From the NCBI GenBank assembly GCA_938020505.1, contig CALIHR010000055.1, positions 62,001 through 126,000 on the forward strand: DNA of 64,000 nucleotides. Reading direction: 5' to 3'. The number at the start of each line of letters is the position of its first letter. Position 1 is the stretch's first letter. Below are positions 8,302 through 17,206 of the stretch, in pieces. Source of the stretch: an uncultured Actinobaculum sp. Its GTDB lineage: Bacteria; Actinomycetota; Actinomycetes; Actinomycetales; Actinomycetaceae. The position numbers were made by a program, and so were the translations under genes. The notes beneath the pieces are model-generated. The model searched no databases and was not told where the DNA came from. It worked only from the letters and a program-made list of their open reading frames with translations.

Positions 8302-9636
8302 ATGGCTTTCTTCGCTCTCACCTCGGCAAGCCTGCTGTGGACCGTCATCACGCTCACCGTTGCGTGCTTTGTCTGGACCGTCTTCGGCGTTCCGAGAAAA
8401 CGCTGGAGCGGCGCACGCGCCTACGTCCAGCAGGCCCTCGGCGTCACCCTGAGCGCGCTCCTGTTCTTTTCGAGCGCTTTCCTGGCTTTCAACCGTTTTT
8501 CAATCTGGTACTCCGACTGGAGCGACCTCTTCGGCTATGCTTCAGACCGCGGAACGACGACGCAGTATGGCGGCGGAGCGGCTCTGGCCACGCCGCAGGC
8601 GAAGGCGACGAGGACGCCTTCCAGCGGCGCCTCGAATTCCCGCAAGTTCACCGATCTTCAGCGCAAGCCCCTGACCAATTCCGCGCTGTCGGGCGTTTCC
8701 GCGAAAGCTCCGAACGGCCAGTGGGTCACCGCGAAGATCCCCGGGCAGGGATCCGACGCCGATGCGTGGGCGCAAGTGTGGCTGCCTCCCAGCTACATGG
8801 ACAATCCGAACAAGGCCTACACGGTGATCATGGCCTTCCCCGGGGTTCCCGGCTCGCCCAAGGGATACGAACGGCCGATGCACACCGACGCCGACCTCGC
8901 CGCAGCCGTCAAATCGGGCAAGATCCGCGATTCGATCATCGTCTCCCCGAACGTCTTCCCGCATGACGCCGACACCGAGTGCATGGACGTACAGGGCAAG
9001 GGAATCGAAACCTGGGTCACGAAGAACGTCGTGCCGTGGGTGAAGGCCAACCTTCGGACCGAAGAGGGCCCTGACGCTTGGGCGACTTACGGCTACTCCG
9101 CGGGGGCGTGGTGCGCCAACATGTTCGCCGTGCGGCACCCGAATCTTTTCAGAACGTCGATTTCGATGTCCGGTTACTACGCCCCTCTCTTCCCGTCGGG
9201 CGAAAGCAACCAGGAAGGCTACGTCTTGGCGGACGAAGTTGCGCGCAACCGTCCGCCCGTGAGGATCTGGAATCTCTCGGGCGCAGGGGACGGGAAGTTC
9301 CGCAAGTCCTTCGACGCCTTCGCCCCGAAGGTGGCGTCGCCGACGTCGCTCACATCGGTCGAGGTGAAGGGAAGCTCGCACAAGTGGGACGCGTGGACCT
9401 CCGCTCAACCGAAGGCGCTCGAATGGCTTGGATCCAACGCTCCCGCTTTCAGCCCTCAAGCCGGATCGACCAGCCCCCAATCTGGATCGACGACGAAGGC
9501 CCCGCCAGTCAACGCAGCCACTCCGACGCCCGCGCCCTCGGCCAAAACCCGCGCACCGGCGCTCGGGCCGGAGGCGGCTAAACCGCAGTGGGAGCCGCGG
9601 GTTCGCGAGCCCAGGGCCGAGAAGAGCCCCCGTTAA
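8302..9636 (+). CDS. Membrane-anchored esterase (alpha/beta hydrolase, esterase D/mycolyltransferase-like)
   Basis: A 444-residue protein. Two hydrophobic segments (about residues 5-27 and 43-62) anchor it in the membrane. From about residue 140 comes an alpha/beta hydrolase domain: strand YTVIMAFPGVPGSP, nucleophile elbow GYSAG inside ATYGYSAGAWCANMFAVRHP, and a probable catalytic histidine in KGSSHKWDAW. This architecture matches putative actinobacterial esterases in the esterase D/antigen 85 superfamily, acting outside the membrane. The C-terminal 90 residues are Ala/Pro/Ser-rich and probably disordered or wall-spanning. No strong ribosome site precedes ATG 8302. The substrate is unknown. 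Confidence 0.8.
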   Translation: MAFFALTSASLLWTVITLTVACFVWTVFGVPRKRWSGARAYVQQALGVTLSALLFFSSAFLAFNRFSIWYSDWSDLFGYASDRGTTTQYGGGAALATPQAKATRTPSSGASNSRKFTDLQRKPLTNSALSGVSAKAPNGQWVTAKIPGQGSDADAWAQVWLPPSYMDNPNKAYTVIMAFPGVPGSPKGYERPMHTDADLAAAVKSGKIRDSIIVSPNVFPHDADTECMDVQGKGIETWVTKNVVPWVKANLRTEEGPDAWATYGYSAGAWCANMFAVRHPNLFRTSISMSGYYAPLFPSGESNQEGYVLADEVARNRPPVRIWNLSGAGDGKFRKSFDAFAPKVASPTSLTSVEVKGSSHKWDAWTSAQPKALEWLGSNAPAFSPQAGSTSPQSGSTTKAPPVNAATPTPAPSAKTRAPALGPEAAKPQWEPRVREPRAEKSPR

Positions 9637-9715
9637 GGGCCTGGGCCTGCTACGCCGGGCCCCGTCTTGCACGGCCCCGCATCGTCGCCCGCGCCCGATC
9701 GCGCCCGCGGCACAA

Positions 9716-10891
9716 TTACGCCCTCTCGGCGGGGGCGCCGTCTGAAGGATTCCAAGCGGCGGGAACGCCGGCCGGATCGCTCAACCGCAGGACGTTCGGC
9801 GGCGTCGAGTACGTCCGGCCGGGGTAGCGCCCGAATTGCTCCTCGTCGGTCAGCGGTTTGACGGTTCGAAGGCGCTCCGCGGCCCAAGCGGGAGGCGGCC
9901 AACCGTCGCGGCGATCCGACCCGGCGGGCAGCGGCGAGCCATAGAGGGCGCTGCGCAAGGGAGGCTTGACCATGAGGCGGCCGGGCCTGCTGCGGTCTCG
10001 AAGGGCATGCGCACGCCACGTGAGAATCGGATGGGTCGTGAACCACGCGACGAGATGGAGCCAAAAGCCCCGCTCGGTGGCCGCCCTGTCGGCCATGTCG
10101 TTGAAGTTCACCTGGGCGCCGAGGTACTTGCCCGCGCTCAGCACCCCGATCATTCCCGGGGCGCCTGCGGGCGCGCCCTCGTATCCGTAGTTGTCCGCGG
10201 TGTATTCTTGGGCGCGCGAAAGGGCCGTGCCAAGGAACGGGACCAGGCTGCCCACCGACATGGCCAGCAGCCGAAAGTAACTCACGTGCCCGGCAGCGAG
10301 ATGGCCGACCTCGTGATTGATGACGAACCGCAGGGCCTCCGGGTCGCGCGCGGCGCCTCCGATCTCGAAAAGGTCCGAGTAGACGGCGACGAAACGTCGA
10401 TGACCGTGCCCGGAGGCGTAGGCATTGATCGTGCCATTTCCCAGGAGGACATAGGCGTCGGGCACTTTTCGCAACCCCGTCCGCTCGGCCGCTTCTACGA
10501 CCATCCGATACCCCTCGGGAAACTGCGTCGGACTCATGCGCACGCCACGCGAGCGCAGATTGGCGTAGATGAAGGCCCTGACTCCCCAGATTCCGACGGC
10601 GACGCAGATCAGCACGAACAGGACGACGCCGAAGATGTCCGCCGACGTTCTAAAGCGCCCACAGCCCTTGGGAAGAAATCTGAGGTAGCCCTGCGACAGC
10701 AAAACCTCGAACCCGCTCTCGCACACGGGGTCCGGAGCGGTGAGCAGCCACCAGTAAAAGGCAATGGCTGCGAGGGTTGCGAGGGCGGCCGCGGCCAGAA
10801 GACGCAGCTCCCACGGATGGCGCAACGCTGCGCGTCCGAAGAGTCCGTGAACCGTGGGGCCGTTCCAGATCGACGGCTGCGAGGTGCTCAT
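9716..10891 (-). CDS. M48-family membrane zinc metalloprotease
   Basis: A 391-residue integral membrane protein. Hydrophobic helices lie at about residues 28-48 and 88-110, with another pair around the catalytic segment. The zinc motif HEVGH sits in ALRFVINHEVGHLAAGHVSY and the third ligand is likely the glutamate of SRAQEYTADNYG, as in HtpX/Ste24-type peptidases. The C-terminal 100 residues are proline-rich and lie beyond the protease domain. Such enzymes degrade or clip membrane proteins under stress. It reads opposite to the esterase, with which it converges. Confidence 0.9.
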   Translation of the reverse strand: MSTSQPSIWNGPTVHGLFGRAALRHPWELRLLAAAALATLAAIAFYWWLLTAPDPVCESGFEVLLSQGYLRFLPKGCGRFRTSADIFGVVLFVLICVAVGIWGVRAFIYANLRSRGVRMSPTQFPEGYRMVVEAAERTGLRKVPDAYVLLGNGTINAYASGHGHRRFVAVYSDLFEIGGAARDPEALRFVINHEVGHLAAGHVSYFRLLAMSVGSLVPFLGTALSRAQEYTADNYGYEGAPAGAPGMIGVLSAGKYLGAQVNFNDMADRAATERGFWLHLVAWFTTHPILTWRAHALRDRSRPGRLMVKPPLRSALYGSPLPAGSDRRDGWPPPAWAAERLRTVKPLTDEEQFGRYPGRTYSTPPNVLRLSDPAGVPAAWNPSDGAPAERA

Positions 10892-11125
10892 GCGCTTTAT
10901 GTTACCAACCGAGAATCCCGGCTCAGACGAGGACGGCCGCCCGTCGCTTCGTCTCGCAAAGGGCTGCCCGACGATTCTTGGGAGGCCCCGGCTTCGACTT
11001 CCCGGAGCATAGCCCTCGATTCAAAAAGCCCAAGCCCCGCCTTGCAGCACGGCCCTCAGTCCAAGCAGCGCTGCCTCTGATTCAAACAGCCTCCGATTCA
11101 AAAGGACTGGCCCCGGGCAAACATG

Positions 11126-11160
11126 TTGGGGCCCGGGCGTCACGCTCGCCCGGGCCCCAA
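11126..11160. terminator. Strong GC hairpin, possible terminator
   Basis: A perfect 14-bp inverted repeat (TTGGGGCCCGGGCG and its complement) around a seven-base loop. It lies downstream of the small secreted peptide gene, which reads leftward, and upstream of the M48 gene. There is no clear T-run on either side, so termination strength is uncertain. Confidence 0.5.
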
Positions 11161-11294
11161 GGTGCGCTGCGGGTGTCACGCATCACCCTGAGCGCAATGG
11201 CGGCATCGAGACTTAATCAATCGACTGCCACCGGCAAGGACGAAAATAACTCTCGGCTTCCCGCACCAAGGTGCGATCGGCCAAGGACTCGGGC

Positions 11295-11366
11295 ATGAAG
11301 CTCCGAATCGATTACCTGGTCTATTCAGCTATTCTCGTCGCTAAGATCGTTGTTTCGCGGTGCTAG
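11295..11366 (+). CDS. Possible 23-residue hydrophobic peptide
   Basis: ATG 11295 has AAGGA seven bases upstream and opens a frame encoding a peptide that begins MKLRIDYLVYSAILVAKIVV and ends SRC. It has one membrane-length hydrophobic helix and overlaps by four bases the 3' end of the oppositely read secreted-peptide gene. It could be a type I toxin-like or signalling peptide, or a chance frame. Only the ribosome site and hydrophobicity support it. Confidence 0.2.
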   Translation: MKLRIDYLVYSAILVAKIVVSRC

Positions 11367-11596
11367 AACCACGAGCGCCATACTCGTCGGTACTCGGTCC
11401 CGCACAGGATTCTCCAGCTCCTAGTCCATGGCATGGAGCAGAAGAACTCAGGTTGCGAAGCGCCGCCTTTTGCGAGCGGTGCGCTCTGAGCGGCCTCGAC
11501 GTGTGTGTTCGTTGCCGCGTAGGATTCGCCCCCGAATGGCAGGAGCGACGCCGTGAAAGCGATTGACGCCGCGGCGGCGATGCCCAAAGTCTTCAT
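11363..11596 (-). CDS. Small secreted Trp/Arg-rich peptide with two cysteines
   Basis: A 77-residue precursor with a strong AGGAGG eight bases before ATG 11596. Residues 1-27 form a Sec signal peptide (MKTLGIAAAASIAFTASLLP, ending around ESYA-A). After a polar linker, the C-terminal part reads EFFCSMPWTRSWRILCGTEY followed by RRVWRSWF: two cysteines 11 residues apart, four tryptophans and five arginines in the last 26 residues. This cationic, aromatic composition is typical of antimicrobial or membrane-active peptides, and the cysteines could form one disulfide. It lies 116 bases downstream of a response regulator gene in the same direction. I recognise no family. Confidence 0.6.
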   Translation of the reverse strand: MKTLGIAAAASIAFTASLLPFGGESYAATNTHVEAAQSAPLAKGGASQPEFFCSMPWTRSWRILCGTEYRRVWRSWF

Positions 11597-11712
11597 CCGT
11601 ATTACCTCCTATACGTGATGTCTATAAGCTTACTCAGCCGGAGAGCTTTCGGCTTCCCCCAAAAGTAGGAAAAATCGAAAAGCTTGCCAAAGCCCGGCTT
11701 TCGCCCGTCCTT

Positions 11713-12420
11713 TCAATGCCGGACAAGCCCCAGCTCGTAGGCGCGGACAACCACCTTGAGCCTGCTGTTGACCTCGAGTTTGGCCATAATCGAGGAAATG
11801 TGCGTCTTGACCGTCGATTCTTGGACGTACAGCTGCGCGGCTATCTCCGAGTTCGAATGCGCCTGGCACAAGAGCCGGAGAACGTCCATCTCCCGCTTGG
11901 AGAACTGGACGTTGACCCCGGAGTCGGGAGGCATGGGCACCAGGTAGTTCTTCACCAAGCGCGACGTCGGCCCGGGAGAGACGACTGTGCCGCCGGAGGA
12001 GACTTCTCTGATGCTCTTGACGATGTCCTCCGGAGACGTGTTCTTCAACAGGAAGGCGCCGGCTCCGGCGTTCAGGCCGGAGAGCATCGCTTCGTCGTCG
12101 TCGAAAGTGGTGAGCAGAAGGATCTTCGTGTCGGGATAGAGGGCCTTGACCTGTTCGCTCGCAGTAATGCCGTCCATGAGAGGCATGCGGACGTCCGTCA
12201 CAAGGATGTCGGGATTGAGCCTGCCGACCAGCCGAACGGCCTCCATGCCGTTCTCCCCCATACCCACGATCTGTATGTCCTCGGCGGCTTCCAGAAAGGT
12301 CGCGACGTTCTTGCGAACCTCTTCGTCGTCGTCGACGACGACCACTCTGATGATTTTCTTGCGATCTGCGCCGGACCCGCCTTTGCGGGCGCCGCACGCC
12401 GATCGTTCGGATTCTTTCAT
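11713..12420 (-). CDS. NarL/FixJ-type response regulator
   Basis: A 235-residue two-component output protein. Residues about 24-140 are the receiver: acidic cluster VVVVDDDEE, phosphoacceptor aspartate in DILVTDVRMP, and the conserved lysine in AFLLKNTSPE. Residues 165-230 are a LuxR-type helix-turn-helix (VQFSKREMDVLRLLCQAHSN, then QESTVKTHISSIMAKLEV). It starts 18 bases after the stop codon of the histidine kinase gene and has its own AGGAGA, so the two form an operon. An N-terminal 20-residue charged extension precedes the receiver. Its target may include the nearby secreted peptide gene, which is an inference from position. Confidence 0.95.
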   Translation of the reverse strand: MKESERSACGARKGGSGADRKKIIRVVVVDDDEEVRKNVATFLEAAEDIQIVGMGENGMEAVRLVGRLNPDILVTDVRMPLMDGITASEQVKALYPDTKILLLTTFDDDEAMLSGLNAGAGAFLLKNTSPEDIVKSIREVSSGGTVVSPGPTSRLVKNYLVPMPPDSGVNVQFSKREMDVLRLLCQAHSNSEIAAQLYVQESTVKTHISSIMAKLEVNSRLKVVVRAYELGLVRH

Positions 12421-12438
12421 GTTCGTCTCTCCTGGCTT

Positions 12439-13728
12439 TCAGCCGTGCAGGGGGATGGATACGCGAACGATCCACCGGTCGGAAACTTGTGAGACTCGAA
12501 TCACCCCGCCAAGAGCCTCTACGCGCTCTTGCTGGCCGGCCAATCCGAAATGCTTGACTTTCACATCCGAACGATCGGTGGGAAAGCCGCTTAGCGCCTC
12601 CAGCCCGTCGCCGGGCGAAGGCACGATGTTGATGAATATGGCGTCGACGGCGTAAGCGCCGACTTCCACCATGATCGTCACGGGGCCGCGGCGGTCGGCG
12701 TGCTTGACGATGTTCGAGCACGCTTCCGTGACTATGCGCGAAAAGGTCGCCGCCACGACCTCGGGAAGCCTTGAGACGTCTCCGTCGACGGCAGCCTGGA
12801 CCTTCAGACCGGCCGCCCTCACCTTCCCTATCTGTTCGTCGATCGCCTCCGCCGGGGGCTTGTCGCGAATCGTGAAGCGGGTGGCCACATCGGCCTCGAG
12901 CGACGTGTCAAGGCTGTCCGTGGCGCGCAAAAGCTCGAGCATATGCCTCAGATCGGCCGTTGCGGCGCGTCCGGTCCGCGCGATGAACTCGAGGTCCTCC
13001 GCAAGCTGGGGGTCCACTTCCTTGCGAAGTTTGGCCGCTTCGGCCCTCATGACGACCATCGTGGCCGAATAGACGGCGGTGTCGTGAAGCTCCCGCGCGA
13101 TGGCTCGGCGCTGGGCGGCCAGCTCGGCCCGCCGCCTCTCTTCGAGTTTGACGTTCGCCAGACGCTGGCGCAGCAGGAGCTCGCCGATGAGCACGAAGAT
13201 CATCTCGAACGCCAGCCACACGAGGGTCCCTTTGACGAGTTCCTCTTGATCCGCCGCACTCGTCGCGTTCACGGCGACGACGGACGCCAGGTACCAGGGC
13301 GTGGCGACAAAGACGACTGCGCGCCGCCCGGACCAGATGACCATCGATGTGACGAGGAACATGGACAACGACGACAGCGAGATCGTCATGTCGGGCGTCA
13401 GCCAGACCATCGCGAACGCGACGGCTTCGACGCAGGCCCCGGCGACCGGATACCTGCCGGACAAGGCGACGGCGACGCACGCCGTCACCGCGACGACGGC
13501 ATTCGGCCAGGATCCCAAAGTCCGGGGAGCCAAAAAGAAGGTGAGAGTGAGCAGTGTCACCCCGAGGGAGAGCCCCACAAAAGCGCGAAGCCGATCGCGC
13601 GAACGTTGAGCGCGTTCGGCGACGTCGTCGGCCGCCCCAGCCGCGCCGTCGCCCGCGATTCGCCCGGCTGAACCGGAGTGAGAGCGTTTCGGTGAGATAC
13701 GCTCGACCACTTCCGCGGCCCGTTTCAT
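12439..13728 (-). CDS. HisKA_3-type sensor histidine kinase
   Basis: The start is placed at ATG 13728, six bases after GGAGGA; GTG 13734 would touch the ribosome site. The 429-residue protein has a charged N-terminus, five or six membrane helices between about residues 45 and 175, and a dimerisation/phosphoacceptor helix with ARELHDTAVYSATMVVMRAE (phospho-His in ELHD). The ATPase region is present but degenerate: VTEACSNIVKHA is a good N-box, and HFGLAGQQERVEALGGVIRV is the G-box. It pairs with the following NarL-type regulator. With no large extracellular loop, it probably senses the membrane or a membrane-active ligand. Confidence 0.9.
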   Translation of the reverse strand: MKRAAEVVERISPKRSHSGSAGRIAGDGAAGAADDVAERAQRSRDRLRAFVGLSLGVTLLTLTFFLAPRTLGSWPNAVVAVTACVAVALSGRYPVAGACVEAVAFAMVWLTPDMTISLSSLSMFLVTSMVIWSGRRAVVFVATPWYLASVVAVNATSAADQEELVKGTLVWLAFEMIFVLIGELLLRQRLANVKLEERRRAELAAQRRAIARELHDTAVYSATMVVMRAEAAKLRKEVDPQLAEDLEFIARTGRAATADLRHMLELLRATDSLDTSLEADVATRFTIRDKPPAEAIDEQIGKVRAAGLKVQAAVDGDVSRLPEVVAATFSRIVTEACSNIVKHADRRGPVTIMVEVGAYAVDAIFINIVPSPGDGLEALSGFPTDRSDVKVKHFGLAGQQERVEALGGVIRVSQVSDRWIVRVSIPLHG

Positions 13729-13972
13729 ATGCACTCCTCCACAGCGCCACTACCGTGCACGTCACGCTTGCCCCAACGCGACGCGTTCTACGGAATAACC
13801 AGTTTACCGGCATAGTAACCGTTTGAATACCCCGCAAACCTATGAATATCTGTGTGTATACACGGTATTCCAAAAGTTCTGTAGACAACGATGCAACCAC
13901 AGTGGTACATTAGTAGGGCTCGACGCACCCGAGTACATGCAAAAGCATTCCAAACATCAAGCGGAAACACAT

Positions 13973-15865
13973 ATGCGTTCCAACATTGATCAAAATCCAT
14001 CTTCGAGAGATTTACTGGCAAAAATTGATCCTCGGGACGCCCTTCGCACACTCTTTGTCACGCTTTGCGCGGTCCTGCTGGCCCTGGGCGTGACCCAACC
14101 TACGAAAGACTTCCCTGCGGCGGCCGTCGCGGGCCTTATCGCAGGCTGTTTTCCGATCGCAGTCGAAGCCTGGGGCGACATCCGACACGCCAAGATGAGC
14201 ATGGAGCTGTCGATGCTCATTGCGATCGTCGCCGCGGCGGCCATCGGCGAGTGGCTCACGGCCTTGGTCGTCACCTCTTTCGTTCTGGCCGCCGAAATTC
14301 TCGAAGACCTGTCCGTCGAGCGGGGGCACGACGCTTTGACCGATCTCATGGCCTTCCTCCCGCAGACGGTGCGCATACGCGAAGGCGAGGGCGCCGTTTC
14401 CGTCCCTCTGGCCGACGTCGAGCCCGGGAACGTCGTCATCGTCAGCCCCGGCGGGCGCATCCCCGTGGACGGCGTCGTGACGGCCGGCGAATCCTCCGTC
14501 GACCAATCGCGCATTACAGGCGAGCCGCTCCCGGCGGACGTGGGAAGCGGGGACGCCGTTTTCGCCGGATCGATCAATCTGGTCGGCGCGCTGGAGGTTC
14601 GCGCCGAGCGGGTGGGAGGGGAATCCTCGTATGGCAAAATCGTCGAAGCGATCAGGCAGGCGCAGTCTTCGCGGGCCCCGGTCGTCAGGCTCGCCGACCG
14701 ATTCGCCGCCTACCTCGTCTACATCGCGCTCGCCGCTGCGGCAGCGACCTATGTAGCGACCTCGAACTGGACGACGACTATCTCCGTGGTCGTTGTGGCG
14801 GGGGCGTGCGGAATCGCCGCCGGAACTCCCCTCGCCGTTCTCGCCGCGATCGCAAGGGCGGCACACAGCGGGGCGTTCGTCAAAGACGGCGCGCACCTCG
14901 AGGCGCTCTCCGAAGTCGAAACCGTGGTCTTCGACAAGACGGGGACGCTGACGTCGGGAGCCCCCGTCGTTCAGCGCATCGACGTCGTCCCCGGAATCGA
15001 CGAAGAGGAACTGCTGTTTCTGCTGGCGACGGCGGAATCCTATTCGGAGCACCCGCTGGCCAAGGCCGTGGTCGAGCATCTCCGCGAGCGCGGGACGGCC
15101 GCAGGGGCGCCCGACTCCTTCGAGTACCGCCCGGGCATGGGAGTCGTCGCGCAGATCGGCGGGCGCACCGTCGTCGCAGGCAACTCGTCGCTTGTGGCGG
15201 ACGCCCCCGATTCCGGCGACGTCGAGGGCTCCCCCATTCACGTGAGCGTGGACGGCGCGTACCGCGCAACCGCAATCTTGGCCGACGCCGTTCGGCCCGG
15301 CGCGGCAGGCGCGGTCGCCGAACTGAAACGCATGGGGCTGCAGGTCGCCATGGTGACCGGCGACGGGGAGGGCGCCGCGCGGGCCGTCGGCGCCGGGCTC
15401 GGCATCGACGACTGCCGAGCAGAGCTTCTTCCCGAGCAGAAAACGGCCTTCGTCGATTCGTTGAGGGCCGCGGGGCGCAAGGTGGCGATGGTCGGCGACG
15501 GCGTCAACGACGCGCCGTCGCTCGCCCGGGCCGACGTCGGCATCGCCATGGGCAGCGGGACCGACGTCGCCCGAGACAGCGCGGACGTCGTGCTCGTTGC
15601 CTCCGATCCGGCGGACCTTGTCTCGACCGTGCGCGTCGCCCGGCGTGCGCGGGCGATCGTGACGTTCAACTTCGTCGGCACCGTCGCGGTCGATCTCGTC
15701 GGAATGGCGCTGGCTGCGGCGGGCATCCTCACGCCGGTGCTCGCCGCGATCGTGCACGTGGGAAGCGAGACGGCCTTCATCCTCAACTCCGCACGGCTCA
15801 TTCCCCGAAAAACGGTGCGAAGGCGCAAGCGCCACAGAAAACTATCGGGAGGCGCCGAGGCCTAG
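13973..15865 (+). CDS. P1B-type heavy-metal-translocating ATPase with altered CPx motif
   Basis: A metal efflux or uptake pump with TGEP, DKTGT (TVVFDKTGTLTSG), the SEHPLA histidine-proline motif and GDGVNDAPSLARADVGIAMG. The helix that normally carries CPC instead reads VVVAGACGIAAGTPLAVLAA, so only one cysteine and no intervening proline are present. No N-terminal HMA or His-rich metal domain is seen. ATG 13973 (630 residues) is chosen because the first membrane helices follow; ATG 13937 or 13823 are possible, and none has a good ribosome site. It is read divergently from the histidine kinase operon across a roughly 245-base region, which invites shared control. The metal is not predictable. 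Confidence 0.9.
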   Translation: MRSNIDQNPSSRDLLAKIDPRDALRTLFVTLCAVLLALGVTQPTKDFPAAAVAGLIAGCFPIAVEAWGDIRHAKMSMELSMLIAIVAAAAIGEWLTALVVTSFVLAAEILEDLSVERGHDALTDLMAFLPQTVRIREGEGAVSVPLADVEPGNVVIVSPGGRIPVDGVVTAGESSVDQSRITGEPLPADVGSGDAVFAGSINLVGALEVRAERVGGESSYGKIVEAIRQAQSSRAPVVRLADRFAAYLVYIALAAAAATYVATSNWTTTISVVVVAGACGIAAGTPLAVLAAIARAAHSGAFVKDGAHLEALSEVETVVFDKTGTLTSGAPVVQRIDVVPGIDEEELLFLLATAESYSEHPLAKAVVEHLRERGTAAGAPDSFEYRPGMGVVAQIGGRTVVAGNSSLVADAPDSGDVEGSPIHVSVDGAYRATAILADAVRPGAAGAVAELKRMGLQVAMVTGDGEGAARAVGAGLGIDDCRAELLPEQKTAFVDSLRAAGRKVAMVGDGVNDAPSLARADVGIAMGSGTDVARDSADVVLVASDPADLVSTVRVARRARAIVTFNFVGTVAVDLVGMALAAAGILTPVLAAIVHVGSETAFILNSARLIPRKTVRRRKRHRKLSGGAEA

Positions 15866-15983
15866 AAGGATTCGAACGGCGCTCGCGCCGAGAGATTCAA
15901 GCAGCGCGGGGCTCGAAGGCCTGGGCCGCAGACAAGGCTCGCCTCGGCGCCGAACCCCGGACGGGCCGGCGCCGAGACAGGCG

Positions 15984-17072
15984 CTACGCCGGAGTGACCT
16001 CGCGGATGCGTCTGTGCGAGGAGGCGCCGGCAAACTGAGAAGCAGGGACCCGATCGGCGACGTCCTCGCCGATGAGTCCGAAGAGGTCCTTGGGATCCTC
16101 GGGATCGGCTATGAGGTCGATCTCCTCGTAGAATCCCGTGTCTTCAACGGCCTTCTCCAGGTAGCACAGCGCGGTGAAGTCCTCGATGGCAAAGCCGACG
16201 GAGTCGAAGATCGTCACTTGGTCGGCGCCGGTGCGGCCCTCCTTGAGGCCGGCGACGACCTGCCAGATCTCGGTGACGGGGTAATCCTCAGGCTTGGCCT
16301 GAATCTCGCCCTCGATGCGCGTCTGCTCGGGATATTCCACAAACACCGGCCCAAGGTCGAGGATGCGGTGGTCCAGCTCCGTCTTGCCCGGGCAATCGCC
16401 TCCGATCCCGTTGATGTGCACGCCGGGCCGCACGTCTTCGAGGGAAAGGACCGTGGCGTTGCGCTTGTCCGCGGTGCACGTCGTGATGACGTCAGCGTCG
16501 GCCGCCGCCTCGGCGGCCGAGTCGGCGATGTGCACGTCAATGCCCAGGGGAGCGAGGTTGCGGGCGAGCTTTTCGCTCGCTGCGCGATCGACGTCGAACA
16601 CGGAGACCTTGCCCAGGCCGCGGACGATCTTCACCGCGAGCGTCTGAAACTCGGACTGCGAGCCGGCGCCGATAAGCCCGAGGTTGCAGGGCCCCTCAGG
16701 AGCGAGGAACTTGGTGGCCAGGCCGGACATCGCGGCGGTGCGCAGCGCCGTGAGGATCGTCATCTCGGACTGGAAGCGGGGGTAGCCGTTGTGGACGTCG
16801 GCCAGCACGCCGAAAGCCGTGACGGTCTGGTAGCCGCACGCGGGATTGGAGGGGTGCCCGTTGACGAACTTGAATCCGTAGGTTGCGCCGTCGGCGGTGG
16901 GCATGAGCTCAATGACGCCGTCCCGGGAGTGGGAGGCGACGCGCGGCCTCAGCTCGAACTCCGGCCACCGGCGAAAATCCGCTTCGAGTGCATCGATCAT
17001 TCCGGCAATTGCCGCCTCAGGCCCGACCGAAGCCAGCCACCGACGGATGTTGTTGACGCTTACAAACCGCAT
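15984..17072 (-). CDS. Ornithine cyclodeaminase/mu-crystallin family enzyme
   Basis: ATG 17072 is chosen because GGGGGAA lies seven bases upstream; the 362-residue length fits the family. The NAD-binding loop is GLIGAGSQSEFQTLAVKIVR, and the substrate side has the typical KFVNGHPSNPACGYQTVTAF and LTALRTAAMSGLATKFLAPE. Members convert ornithine to proline with loss of ammonia, or carry out related reductive/cyclising reactions on amino acids. A divergent Lrp/AsnC gene starts 134 bases away, a standard pairing for amino-acid-responsive control. Which amino acid is used is not known. Confidence 0.9.
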   Translation of the reverse strand: MRFVSVNNIRRWLASVGPEAAIAGMIDALEADFRRWPEFELRPRVASHSRDGVIELMPTADGATYGFKFVNGHPSNPACGYQTVTAFGVLADVHNGYPRFQSEMTILTALRTAAMSGLATKFLAPEGPCNLGLIGAGSQSEFQTLAVKIVRGLGKVSVFDVDRAASEKLARNLAPLGIDVHIADSAAEAAADADVITTCTADKRNATVLSLEDVRPGVHINGIGGDCPGKTELDHRILDLGPVFVEYPEQTRIEGEIQAKPEDYPVTEIWQVVAGLKEGRTGADQVTIFDSVGFAIEDFTALCYLEKAVEDTGFYEEIDLIADPEDPKDLFGLIGEDVADRVPASQFAGASSHRRIREVTPA

Positions 17073-17150
17073 GCGTTCCCCCTTTTTCTGCAAAATGTCC
17101 AGTTCTGCTAACTGTATGAGAAAGCGATATGGCGCGGCAACAACGTAAAT

Positions 17151-17173
17151 GCGCAATTTTGGGGCATTTGCGC
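17151..17173. promoter_or_regulatory. Candidate Lrp operator between divergent genes
   Basis: An inverted repeat, GCGCAA and TTGCGC separated by 11 bases, lies in the 134-base gap between the cyclodeaminase and Lrp genes. A candidate -10 box TAGCAT (17195-17200) for the Lrp gene ends six bases before its ATG. Placement is right for autoregulation and control of the cyclodeaminase. Confidence 0.4.
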
Positions 17174-17206
17174 GACACATTGACCACAGCGGTTTAGCAT
17201 TCTGCT

